A stretch of DNA of 64,000 nucleotides, taken from Paraburkholderia sp. BL9I2N2 (GTDB lineage: Bacteria > Pseudomonadota > Gammaproteobacteria > Burkholderiales > Burkholderiaceae). A program made the translations under genes and the position numbers. The stretch is from the NCBI RefSeq assembly GCF_004339745.1, contig NZ_SMGP01000001.1:2728001-2792000 (forward strand), given 5' to 3'. This document shows positions 35,219 through 43,959 of the stretch, one piece after another (position 1 is the first letter of the stretch; every line of letters starts with the position of its first letter). The notes under the pieces were generated by a model. That model had not been told where the DNA came from. It did no database searches and saw only the letters and a program-made list of their open reading frames with translations.

Positions 35219-36694
35219 CTAGATGCACCCGAGCGCGGAAGCCTTCAACGTGGCCGCGGCACGGGTAGAACATTCGAGCTTGCGAAAGACGCTTTCCACA
35301 TGCGTGCGCACGGTACTGGGGCTCAGTTCGAGAATGCGGGCGACTTCCTTGTTGCTCGCCCCCAGGCTGATGTGTTTTAGCACTTCCGCTTCTCGCGGCG
35401 ACAACAACCCTGCTTTCGGATTGCGCGCACGTTCGCCGAATGCGGGACCATCGCCGAGTTCCGAGGAAACGGTTGCCTCGACCGCCTCTGTATCGAAACG
35501 CCCCGCCCGCGCCTGCTCGTTGAGCAGCGCCGCGGACTGCTCCGGCGAAAATGCCGGCCTCCAGGGGCGCGCTGAGCGCAGCGCCACCCAGGCGGCAGCA
35601 ACCGCAAGCACCCGCGCTTCGCGTCCAATTGCGTCGCCGGCGCTGCTGCGGAAATAGCCCGAACCATCGAGACGCTCGTACGCGAAAGAAGCGATCTCCG
35701 ACTCGCGAGCAAGACCCTCGATCTGTTTGCCCGCACGCGCGGTCCAGTAGGGCACAAGGCGAACCTTTTCCCATGCTGCCGGAGAAAGCTCGCCCGCCGT
35801 ATTCCAGATGGCGTTGGGGACCGCCATACGTCCCATGCCATGGAGCAGCCCCGCCGTGTACGTGCAGCGCCGCGCATCGTCGCTCAGGCCTAAATGCGCG
35901 CAGCAGGCGCCAGCCGTCTCCGCTACTCGCCGCGAATAGCCGGTCATCCACGGCAGCTTCAGGTCGATCACGTCGGCGACGATCTCCGGCGCGCTGACCA
36001 GTTGCAGCGCTTGCGTGCAGCCCGACTCGTCACGCCGCCGCGCGATCGAATCCCCGAGTTCCTCGAGCCACGCGGCCGCCCGAGCCGAGGCGAGCTGTGC
36101 CAATTCCGACGGGTATTGCCGGCCGGCCTTTTGCGCGATCAGCATCTGCGCGCGCTCGATACCGTAGACCCGGCTCAGGATCTCGAGATCCCCGGCCACG
36201 GCGACGATGAACACCGCGGCGGGTACATCGCGCCCCGGCCGATGGTCAGGGAAACCTCCGCCGTCCCAACTTTCGAAAATACGTCGAAGCGCCTCCTGAG
36301 TCGCAAGAGTGAGCCCGAGCATACGAGCCACCTCGCCCGAGACCTCGCAGTGTATCTGGGCGAGCGGCGTGATCGCGGCGCCCACTTGCGCCGGCGACTC
36401 GCCGGTCCCGGTCCAGTCCGGCCGCATGGCAAGCATGGCCGCGCGGCCGCCGATGTCGTCGCCCAGCCAGTCAGAAAAACCGGCCGCGTTTGCCGTGCAG
36501 CCGGACCACCTCAGAAGGGACACTTCCTTGACTACGTCGCATTGCGTGCCGTCCAGACCGGCCTCGGCGGCGAGTCGCGCCGCCAGCCAGGCGGTGCGCG
36601 GCGAATGGTCGGTGGGCTGCCCCATGCTGAGGTCGCCAATGAACGCGAGGGCCTTGACTGCGTCCAGCACCCGGATTGCAGAAACGTCATGCAT
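35219..36694 (-). CDS. Degenerate tandem HD-GYP-like protein with LuxR DNA-binding domain
   Basis: 491 aa. Two HD-GYP-like halves (about 20-190 and 245-410) precede a LuxR HTH (431-480: LSPREAEVLKHISLGASNKEVARIL). The expected HD pair reads LLHGMGRM (His285-Gly286) and the GYP motif reads DGSGYF; in the first half LLHD is LLRW and GYP-like is DGGGFPD. Metal-dependent c-di-GMP phosphodiesterase activity is therefore doubtful; a ligand-sensing role is possible. The start ATG at 36694 is preferred over a longer frame to 36817. Divergent from the alpha/beta hydrolase gene. Confidence 0.85.
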   Translation of the reverse strand: MHDVSAIRVLDAVKALAFIGDLSMGQPTDHSPRTAWLAARLAAEAGLDGTQCDVVKEVSLLRWSGCTANAAGFSDWLGDDIGGRAAMLAMRPDWTGTGESPAQVGAAITPLAQIHCEVSGEVARMLGLTLATQEALRRIFESWDGGGFPDHRPGRDVPAAVFIVAVAGDLEILSRVYGIERAQMLIAQKAGRQYPSELAQLASARAAAWLEELGDSIARRRDESGCTQALQLVSAPEIVADVIDLKLPWMTGYSRRVAETAGACCAHLGLSDDARRCTYTAGLLHGMGRMAVPNAIWNTAGELSPAAWEKVRLVPYWTARAGKQIEGLARESEIASFAYERLDGSGYFRSSAGDAIGREARVLAVAAAWVALRSARPWRPAFSPEQSAALLNEQARAGRFDTEAVEATVSSELGDGPAFGERARNPKAGLLSPREAEVLKHISLGASNKEVARILELSPSTVRTHVESVFRKLECSTRAAATLKASALGCI

Positions 36695-36745
36695 AGCTTT
36701 CGACCTTGTTGTCAGTACTCGCGCGTCCAGCCGGACTGTGTCGGC

Positions 36746-36779
36746 TCGGTCATTCGACCGATACAGGAAATCGGCCGAT
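36746..36779. promoter_or_regulatory. Paired palindromes in a divergent promoter
   Basis: TCGGTC-ATTC-GACCGA (36746-36761) and ATCGGCCGAT (36770-36779) lie between the HD/LuxR gene and the hydrolase gene. They share the core CGGTC/CGGCC and are candidate LuxR-type operators. Confidence 0.35.
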
Positions 36780-36843
36780 CGGCGCATCCTCCAATCCGCA
36801 AGTTGTTTCTTACCCAACGAAATTGACGAAGAGGATGAACATT

Positions 36844-37635
36844 ATGAATACCTTGCTGAAAAAGTGCCTGGCTGCCACGTTGATGCTGGGAGGCTTGCTG
36901 TCGCTGGCCGCTGTCACGCCGGCAAGCGCCGCCGCGCCGAACGGCGATCTGAAAGGCAAAAACGTCGTCCTGGTGCACGGAGCATTCGCCGACGGTTCGA
37001 GCTGGAACAAAGTGATTCCGCTCCTGGAGGCAAAAGGTCTGCACGTGGTGGCGGTGCAAAACTCCCTCAAATCACTCGAGGACGATGCAGCGGCGACGCA
37101 ACGCGTCATTGAACAACAGAACGGGCCCGTCATTCTGGTGGGCCACTCGTGGGCCGGTGCGGTGATCTCTCAGGCAGGCAACGACGACAAGGTCAAGGCC
37201 CTCGTCTATGTCGCGGCGTTTGCGCCGGATAACGGTCAGTCGATCAACGACCTCCTCAAAGGCAAGCCCGCGCCTTCATGGGCGACGGAGTTGCAGAAGG
37301 ACTCCGCCGGTTATCTGACGCTGTCGACAGACGGGATCATCAAGGACTTCGCGCAGGACCTCCCGCCGGCCCAGGCCCGTATCGTAGCGGCCACACAAGG
37401 CCCCTGGTTTGCCGGTTGCTCGGACGACAAGGTGGCGAGCGCGGCGTGGCACAGCAAGCCGTCGTGGTACGTGCTGACGGAGAAGGACCGCATGATCCCC
37501 GCGCCCTTGCAGGCCGCGATGGCGCAACAGATCGGCGCCACGCTGGTCAAGGTCAATGCGAGCCACGTTGCGATGCTGTCGCAGCCGACTGAAGTTGCCG
37601 CGGCTATTATCACGGCCGCTCGTGCGGCGAAGTGA
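36844..37635 (+). CDS. Secreted alpha/beta hydrolase
   Basis: 263 aa. Signal peptide MNTLLKKCLAATLMLGGLL with cleavage near ASA-AAP. Nucleophile Ser102 in GHSWAG, oxyanion-type HGAF motif (VLVHGAFADGSSW) and His in NASHVAM near 242. This matches the EstC/salicylate-esterase-like group. The start at 36844 is set by GAGG 9 bp upstream; ATG 36835 abuts that site. Possibly controlled by the divergent HD/LuxR protein. Substrate unknown. Confidence 0.9.
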   Translation: MNTLLKKCLAATLMLGGLLSLAAVTPASAAAPNGDLKGKNVVLVHGAFADGSSWNKVIPLLEAKGLHVVAVQNSLKSLEDDAAATQRVIEQQNGPVILVGHSWAGAVISQAGNDDKVKALVYVAAFAPDNGQSINDLLKGKPAPSWATELQKDSAGYLTLSTDGIIKDFAQDLPPAQARIVAATQGPWFAGCSDDKVASAAWHSKPSWYVLTEKDRMIPAPLQAAMAQQIGATLVKVNASHVAMLSQPTEVAAAIITAARAAK

Positions 37636-37835
37636 AGATTCTGGCTCACGAGCGGTTCGGGAACCTCAACGCTCATGCAGCCGCTCCACGCCTGCTTAAG
37701 CGTCTCTTAATCGAAGCAGTCGCAGCATCTTGACTTGAGGGTGCGTCGTGCGTTTGGGACGTTGTCTCAGTGACCGTCAGACGCAGCCCTCACCTTCTCT
37801 CAGGTTCTGGAAGCCTCGGAAAACCAGGACCATTC

Positions 37836-37860
37836 AAGCCGGCTATCGCCGGCTTTTTTT
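37836..37860 (+). terminator. Intrinsic terminator 200 bp beyond the hydrolase gene
   Basis: AAGCCGGC / GCCGGCTT stem with loop TATC, then five more T. It could end the hydrolase mRNA, but the 200-bp distance leaves room for a separate small transcript between 37,640 and 37,835. Confidence 0.8.
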
Positions 37861-37865
37861 GCCGC

Positions 37866-38084
37866 TCACCCGTGGCTATCGATCCAGGCACGCGCCCACT
37901 CGAGGCCCGCGCGTTGCGCTTCTTCCTCAGTATCGAAGTGGGCGAGAATGCCCGACGCTTCGATCAGCTTGCCGGCAAGCGTAATGGTCCCGCTAGCGGC
38001 GTACCGCTCGGGCTGCAAGATGTCCTCCTGCTGCAAGATGGCGTGACCCCAGACGGTGTAGCCGTGATAGGTCTGGGACTCCAT
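37866..38084 (-). CDS. Small conserved-type hypothetical protein
   Basis: 72 aa: ESQTYHGYTVWGHAI, AGKLIEASGILAHFDTEEEAQRAGLEWARAWID. The regular alternation of strands and an amphipathic helix suggests a compact domain similar to small Burkholderia proteins. Its ATG overlaps the stop of the upstream gene (TGATG), so it is translationally coupled. No function assigned. Confidence 0.65.
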   Translation of the reverse strand: MESQTYHGYTVWGHAILQQEDILQPERYAASGTITLAGKLIEASGILAHFDTEEEAQRAGLEWARAWIDSHG

Positions 38085-38434
38085 CAGCGCGTCACCTCAG
38101 CCGTCATGGCGCGCGAATCCACCCGCAGCACATTGCCCTCGGGCGTGATCTGCCGCGGAATCTCCGACATGTCCGGCGCATGAACAGGCAAGTTTTCCCG
38201 CCGATCCGTTTTCGCGACGAACCTGGCAACTGGCGCCGATGCAGGCCGCGCGCGGGCTTTCACGGCATGAGGAACGATGTGCCGACCACCGGCAGGTCGA
38301 TGGGCAACGACCGCGCGATGCGGCATGCTCGCTCGTGCTTCCGGCGGGTTCCAGACTTCGACATAGTGTGCGCCGGCCATGGCCGTCGAAGCCACCGCGA
38401 ACAGCAGAGCGCCCAAGCCCAAAAATCGAAACAT
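38084..38434 (-). CDS. Secreted hypothetical protein
   Basis: 116 aa. Clear signal peptide MFRFLGLGALLFAVASTAMAGA, then a basic, Ala/Arg/His-rich chain ending PEGNVLRVDSRAMTAEVTR. No family recognised. It overlaps the next gene (72 aa) by one base in a TGATG junction, so the two are a unit. Confidence 0.6.
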   Translation of the reverse strand: MFRFLGLGALLFAVASTAMAGAHYVEVWNPPEARASMPHRAVVAHRPAGGRHIVPHAVKARARPASAPVARFVAKTDRRENLPVHAPDMSEIPRQITPEGNVLRVDSRAMTAEVTR

Positions 38435-38715
38435 GTTCTCTCCCTATGCGCCATCGATCACGCCGCCACAATCACGGCGGCGCAACGAAATCCCATGCCG
38501 GATACTGTACATCCATACAGGTCTTTGCGCAATCCAATGATCGTCGCACCGAACAGCTTGCGCTCGGGTCATGACGCCAAGGAGTAAGGAAGAGGAGAAT
38601 GCGGTCGCCCTGCGGTTCGTGAACAATGGTCAAAGCTCTGAGCAAACTTTGGCAGGCAACCATTCAACAGCAAAGCCGACGGGGAGCCGCCGCCGACTAC
38701 CCCGCCGCCAACCCT

Positions 38716-40533
38716 TCACTCCACCGTAACCGACTTCGCCAGGTTCCTCGGCTTATCGACATCCGTCCCACGCGCGCACGCCGTGTGGTAAGCGAGCAAT
38801 TGCAACGGCACCACATGCAAAAGCGGCGACAACGGCCCATAGTGCTCGGGCATTCTGATCACGTGAATCCCCGGCTCACTGCCAATCCGCGTGTCCGCAT
38901 CCGCAAACACATAAAGCTCGCCGCCGCGCGCCTTCACTTCCTGGAGATTCGACTTCAGCTTCTCCAGCAACGCATCGTTCGGCGCGATCGTCACGACCGG
39001 CATCGCATCGGTGACGAGCGCCAGCGGGCCGTGTTTCAACTCACCGGCGGGATAAGCCTCCGCGTGAATATAGGAAATCTCCTTGAGCTTGAGCGCGCCT
39101 TCGAGTGCGATCGGATAGTGCGAACCGCGTCCGAGGAACAGCGCGCTTTCCTTGCCCGAGAACTTCTCCGACCACGCGATGATCTGCGGCTCCAGCGCCA
39201 GCACGGCGTTCAATGCGGCCGGCAAATGGCGCAACTGGCGCACGTAGTCGGCTTCCTGTTCCGGGCTCACCGTGCCGCGGATTTTGCCCAGCGTCGCGGC
39301 AAGCACGAACAGGCCGACCAGTTGCGTGGTGAACGCCTTGGTCGATGCCACGCCGATCTCGCGGCCCGCGTGCGTGTGAAACGACAGCGACGTCAGCCGC
39401 ACCATTGCGCTCGTCGCCACGTTACAGACCGACAGCGTGTGCTGATGCCCAAGCGACTGCGCATGCTTCAACGCAGCGAGCGTGTCGGCCGTTTCGCCGG
39501 ACTGGGAAATCACGACCACCAGCGCCTTCGGATTCGGCACCGAATCGCGGTAGCGGTATTCGCTGGCAATTTCGACCTGAGTGGGAATCTTCGCGATCGA
39601 TTCGAGCCAGTATTTAGCCGTCAGTCCCGAGTAATAGCTGGTGCCGCACGCGAGAATCAACAGACTGTCGATATCCGCAAACACGGCGGCGGCCGCTTTA
39701 CCGAACAGCGACGCATCGAGCGACTCGCCTTGCGGCACCGTATCGGCGATCGCACGCGGCTGCTCGAAGATTTCCTTCTGCATGAAATGCCGGTACGGGC
39801 CGAGTTCCACGCCGCCGCCATACGCGGCCACCGTGCGTACTTCGCGCGCTACGTCGGCGCCGTCGCGGCTCACGACCCGCACGCGCTCGAGCGTCAGCTC
39901 GCACACATCGCCCTCTTCCAGGAAGATGAAGCGCTCGGTCTCGCCGGCCAACGCCAGCGCATCCGACGCGAGGAAATTCTCGCCCTCGCCGATGCCGACG
40001 ACGAGCGGCGAGCCTTGCCGCGCGCCCACCACCAGATGCGGATGCGCCTTGTGCTCGACCGCGATCGCGTACGCGCCGTCCAGTTGCTTCACGGCTTCGC
40101 GAACCGCCTCGAACAGATCGCCGCGATACAGGCTATGCACGAGATGCGCGACCACTTCGGTGTCGGTTTGCGAAACGAACACGTAGCCCTTTGCGCGCAA
40201 CATCTCGCGCAACGGCTCGTAGTTTTCGATGATGCCGTTATGCACCAACGCCAACTCGTCCTTCGAGAAAATCGGATGCGCGTTGTCCGTGACCGGCGCG
40301 CCGTGCGTCGCCCAACGCGTATGCGCGACGCCCGTGCCGCCTTCGAGATGCGTCTCGCGTGCCTGCGCGTCGAGGTCCGCGACGCGCGCCGTGCTGCGCG
40401 CGCGGCGCGGGCCGGCTTCGGCCAGCACGGCGACACCGCACGAGTCGTAACCGCGATACTCCAGACGCCGCAGTCCTTCGATCAGAACCGGGACGATGTT
40501 ACGTTGCGCTACCGCGCCGACAATGCCACACAT
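38716..40533 (-). CDS. glmS: Glutamine-fructose-6-phosphate aminotransferase
   Basis: 605 aa. N-terminal glutaminase domain with nucleophile Cys2 ([10 protein letters not shown]); two SIS domains follow ([28 protein letters not shown]; ending [13 protein letters not shown]). It makes glucosamine-6-phosphate, the entry to UDP-GlcNAc. It sits after galE at the end of the pel-associated run, so it may supply amino-sugar for Pel. Whether another glmS exists elsewhere cannot be seen. No glmS ribozyme precedes it. Confidence 0.96.
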   Translation of the reverse strand: MCGIVGAVAQRNIVPVLIEGLRRLEYRGYDSCGVAVLAEAGPRRARSTARVADLDAQARETHLEGGTGVAHTRWATHGAPVTDNAHPIFSKDELALVHNGIIENYEPLREMLRAKGYVFVSQTDTEVVAHLVHSLYRGDLFEAVREAVKQLDGAYAIAVEHKAHPHLVVGARQGSPLVVGIGEGENFLASDALALAGETERFIFLEEGDVCELTLERVRVVSRDGADVAREVRTVAAYGGGVELGPYRHFMQKEIFEQPRAIADTVPQGESLDASLFGKAAAAVFADIDSLLILACGTSYYSGLTAKYWLESIAKIPTQVEIASEYRYRDSVPNPKALVVVISQSGETADTLAALKHAQSLGHQHTLSVCNVATSAMVRLTSLSFHTHAGREIGVASTKAFTTQLVGLFVLAATLGKIRGTVSPEQEADYVRQLRHLPAALNAVLALEPQIIAWSEKFSGKESALFLGRGSHYPIALEGALKLKEISYIHAEAYPAGELKHGPLALVTDAMPVVTIAPNDALLEKLKSNLQEVKARGGELYVFADADTRIGSEPGIHVIRMPEHYGPLSPLLHVVPLQLLAYHTACARGTDVDKPRNLAKSVTVE

Positions 40534-40596
40534 AAATTTGCTTTCCCACGTGATGTTGTATCGGATGAGGCGAGCCGCCCCGAATCGAGTCGAGCT

Positions 40597-41619
40597 TCAG
40601 GCGTATCCGGCGGGATTGGTCGATTGCCAGCGCCAATGGTCGGCGCACATGCGTTCGATGCCGTATTGCGCGCGCCAGCCGAGCAGCTTGTCCGCAGCGG
40701 CCGGATCGGCGAAACAGGACGCGACGTCGCCGGGACGGCGCGCGACGATTTCATAAGGCACCGGCTTGCCCGACGCCTTTTCGAACGAGCGCACCACGTC
40801 CAGCACGCTATAGCCCTGCCCCGTGCCGAGATTCACGACGAAGCTCGCATCGCGCTCGACCAGCGCATCGAGCGCGGCAAGGTGTCCGCGCGCGAGGTCC
40901 ACCACGTGGATGTAGTCACGCACGCCGGTGCCATCCGGCGTGTCGTAGTCGCCACCGAACACGCGCAGCTTCTCCAGCTTGCCGACGGCGACTTGCGCGA
41001 CATACGGCATCAGGTTGTTCGGCACGCCGCCCGGGTCTTCGCCAATCAGACCGCTCTCGTGCGCGCCGACCGGATTGAAATAACGCAGCGTGGCGATGCG
41101 CCAGGACGGATCGGATACTTCCAGATCGCGCAGGATCTGTTCGGCGATCAGCTTCGTTTGTCCATACGGATTGGTGGCGGACAGCGGAAACGATTCGTCG
41201 ATCGGTGAGGTCTTCGGCACGCCGTACACCGTGGCCGACGAACTGAACACGAACTGCTTCACATCGCGTGCGCGCATGACCGAGAGCAGCGTGAGCAGAC
41301 TGCCGAGGTTGTTGTCGTAATACTCGATCGGCTTCGAGACCGATTCGCCGACCGCTTTGAGCGCCGCGAAGTGAATCGCACCGGTCACCGCGTGCGTGTC
41401 GAAAATGCGTTGCAACGCCGCTTCATCGCGCGAATCCGTTTCGTAGAACGCCACGCGCTTGCCCGTGATCTGCTCGACGCGTTTGAGCGACTCGCGGTTG
41501 CTGTTCACCAGGTTGTCGACCACGACCACGTCGTAGCAGCCATTCAGCAATTCGACACAGGTATGCGAGCCGATAAAGCCCGCGCCGCCGGTTACCAGAA
41601 TCGTGCCTTTCAAGTCCAT
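40597..41619 (-). CDS. galE: UDP-glucose/UDP-GlcNAc 4-epimerase
   Basis: 340 aa. NAD site ILVTGGAGFIGSHT; catalytic Ser-Tyr-Lys in SSSATVYG and NPYGQTK. Cys302 (DVASCFADPAAAD) stands where E. coli GalE has Tyr299. In characterised enzymes a small residue there allows N-acetylated sugars, so UDP-GlcNAc to UDP-GalNAc is predicted. That fits Pel, which contains GalNAc. The start at 41619 avoids a longer unsupported frame. Cotranscription with glmS is likely (63-bp gap). Confidence 0.94.
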   Translation of the reverse strand: MDLKGTILVTGGAGFIGSHTCVELLNGCYDVVVVDNLVNSNRESLKRVEQITGKRVAFYETDSRDEAALQRIFDTHAVTGAIHFAALKAVGESVSKPIEYYDNNLGSLLTLLSVMRARDVKQFVFSSSATVYGVPKTSPIDESFPLSATNPYGQTKLIAEQILRDLEVSDPSWRIATLRYFNPVGAHESGLIGEDPGGVPNNLMPYVAQVAVGKLEKLRVFGGDYDTPDGTGVRDYIHVVDLARGHLAALDALVERDASFVVNLGTGQGYSVLDVVRSFEKASGKPVPYEIVARRPGDVASCFADPAAADKLLGWRAQYGIERMCADHWRWQSTNPAGYA

Positions 41620-41638
41620 GCGAAATTCCCTTTTATAG

Positions 41639-42589
41639 TTACTCAATTCGAGTGTCACGGCCGCTCATTGCGGGTCCCGGTCGCGCCCACGCCGACGGTC
41701 GCGAGTCCGCCGTCGGTGACGTAGGGGACGAAGCCGGCTTGCGTGATCCGCGCCGCGGTGGCGGTTGCGCACGTGTCGTCGGCGGGGGGCAATAGTCGAT
41801 GGACAGCACCGGCAGCTTGTATTGATCGCGAATGGTCGCCGCCTGCATCAGCAGCCAGTCGCGATCGGCCTGCGGCACTTCCGTATAACGCTGCTTGCCG
41901 GCATCCCAACCGCGGTATAGCGATTCGAACGCCACCATGTAGGCGAGATCATGGATCTGCGGCAATACCTCGAACCCGCGGTTGAAGATCAGCTTCGCCT
42001 TCGGATAACGCTTCTTGATCGCGCGGATGACGCGCACCAGTCCAGCTTCCTGCGCGGCTCGCGCGGCATCGGTTTTGGCGATCAGATGGTAGGAGTCGAG
42101 CGTGTCGAGGAAAAAGCCCCGATAGCCTTTTTTCCATAACGGCGAGATCACCTTGTCGACGAAAAACGCCGGCCATTCGGCGGCCGTCTGATCGATCACG
42201 TGCGAGGCCCACGCTTCGTTAACGCCCGGCAGCCACGCGGACGGCATGGCGCTGTAATACGCGCGGTGCGGGTTCACCTCGCCGACGCTCACATAAGCGA
42301 ACCACGCCGGCTGCGCCTTCGCGTGAGCGCGCGGATCGAAGTGCGCGTCGGGGTCGACCACCACGACATCGAATGCGGCCAGTTCTTCGACGGGAGGATT
42401 CGCGCCGTAATACAGCGCCACCGACGGTCCCGCCGGCGCGTCCGCCGCGCTCTGCGCGTGCGCCACCGAAGCCAGCGCGCCGAGCGCGGCCATGCGCGCG
42501 AACCGGCTGACACGACGCAGCAGCGCGCGCAAGGTGAAACGTCGGTTGTGATCGTGATCGTGCTCGGACAAAGCCGGTTCCTCTTTCAT
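41639..42589 (-). pseudogene. PelA-type hydrolase domain protein, frameshifted near the 3' end
   Basis: 316 aa as it stands. After an N-terminal signal-like region (about 17-45) it aligns with the PelA glycoside hydrolase domain: VALYYGANPPVEEL, FAYVSVGEVNPH (Glu104), GFFLDTLDSYHL (Asp162), FNRGFEVLP, AFESLYRGWD (Glu222) and SIDYCPP. After residue ~269 the frame turns low-complexity. Adding one G to the G6 run at 41784-41789 restores ADDTCATATAARITQAGF and VPYVTDGGLATVGVG, ending at 41655. It may be a true lesion or a sequencing error. Confidence 0.8.
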
Positions 42590-42626
42590 GTTGTTCGGGC
42601 AACGTCGCCCGTTTCTGGCTGTCGTC

Positions 42627-43821
42627 CTAACTACCCACAGGCAGGAACGACCACCAGCAGATACTATCGAGCGACACAGTCGAGATCGAAGGACTGAAGC
42701 CCGTTTGTTGCGCCGCCGTCCACGCGGTTTGCGCGGACGAACTCGCCGTGCATGACGACGTATAGTCGAGCGATCCCACGAAGAAACCGCTGCGACCGAG
42801 ATTCTGCTCGGTGCTTTGCCATGACTTCAACAACTGCACGACTGACGTGCTCGTCGACGGCAAGAACACCTGTTCCGCGATTACACCGTCGATCAGCCAC
42901 GGAAACGATACACCGCCAGTCGTCCCGGCGATGGCCTGCACCGGCGCCGCATTCGGCACCATCGCCAGATCCGGATAGCGGTCGCGCAGTCGCTTGACGA
43001 GATCGAGGCCACCTTGCGCGCAGGCTGCATCGCATGGGGCCGTAGACGCATTGGCGCCGTGGCCGACGATTTCGAAGTTATCCAGCATGAATCCGTCGAC
43101 ACCGGTAGCCGCGAGACGCGGCGCGATGTAGTTGACGATCAGGTTCTGATAGTCGGCGTTGGCGGGATTCATCCAGTATTCCTGGAAGCCCGAATATCTG
43201 CTGATTTTGCGCCGAGGTATTCGCGCCGCACGACACGAAGCTGGACGGGACCGTGTTCCAGTAAGTGCGCGATTTCTCGCAGGCACCGAAATTCAGGTAG
43301 CTGAGCACCTTCGCGCCATTCGCCTTCAACGCGGCGATCTGCACGGCCGAGAAGGCGGGCGTGCCGTTGCCGAGGTCCGCGTCGATCACGATCAGCTTAA
43401 ATGTGGCCGCCGCGTGGGCGATGTTGATCGCGCTGCCCTGGCCGTAATAGACGGCCCAGACCGGCGACGCCGGCAAGGCGCGCGCCGTCGAGATCGTCGG
43501 CGTGGTGCTCGAGCCGGAATTGGTATTCGTCGATGAATTGCCCGAACCGGACGAGTTCGTCGAACCCGTCGAGTTGCCGGAATTACCGGCGTTACTGGAG
43601 TTCGTGGCGCTGCCGGTGGCCGAACTCGTCGACGACACCGTTGTGCCATTCGTGCTGCCCGTACCGCTGCCGCCGCCTCCGCAGGCTGCCAGCAGACTGC
43701 AGGACGCGACGATCGCAGCCGCACCGATCCAGCGTTGCGCGATGCGGCGGCCGTAACGGACGTCGGCGGCAAGGCGCGCGCGCGCGGGCCGCCGAAGCGA
43801 GCCAGGATCATACTGATGCAT
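42627..43821 (-). pseudogene. GH114/TM1410-like lipoprotein glycosidase, frameshifted in the middle
   Basis: Starts MHQYDPGSLRR at 43821. A lipobox (LLAAC) is followed by a Ser/Gly/Thr/Asn-rich linker of ~60 residues and a TIM-barrel-like domain (VWAVYYGQG, VLSYLNFGACE). At CCC (43189-43191) the frame slips: the first frame reads IFGLPGILDES, the other GFQEYWMNPANADY and GVDGFMLDNFEIVGHG. Removing one base joins them. The composite resembles endo-alpha-1,4-polygalactosaminidases. It follows pelG by 138 bp on the same strand. Confidence 0.75.
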
Positions 43822-43959
43822 GGTGGAATCCGAAGTCGAACGGTGTGAGGCCAAGGGTGTCGGCGCGCCGATTCACGCTCGTCAAACGCGCCGGGATGTC
43901 GCCACCTTAGAACGGCAGCACGAACACGATCTTGAGTCGCAAACAGCGACGCCTTGGGT

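Noticed and set aside
38626..41208. 860-codon open frame on the plus strand
   Set aside because: It lies antisense to glmS and galE, both certain genes. It is Arg/His-rich with no domain, as expected for the complement of GC-rich codons.
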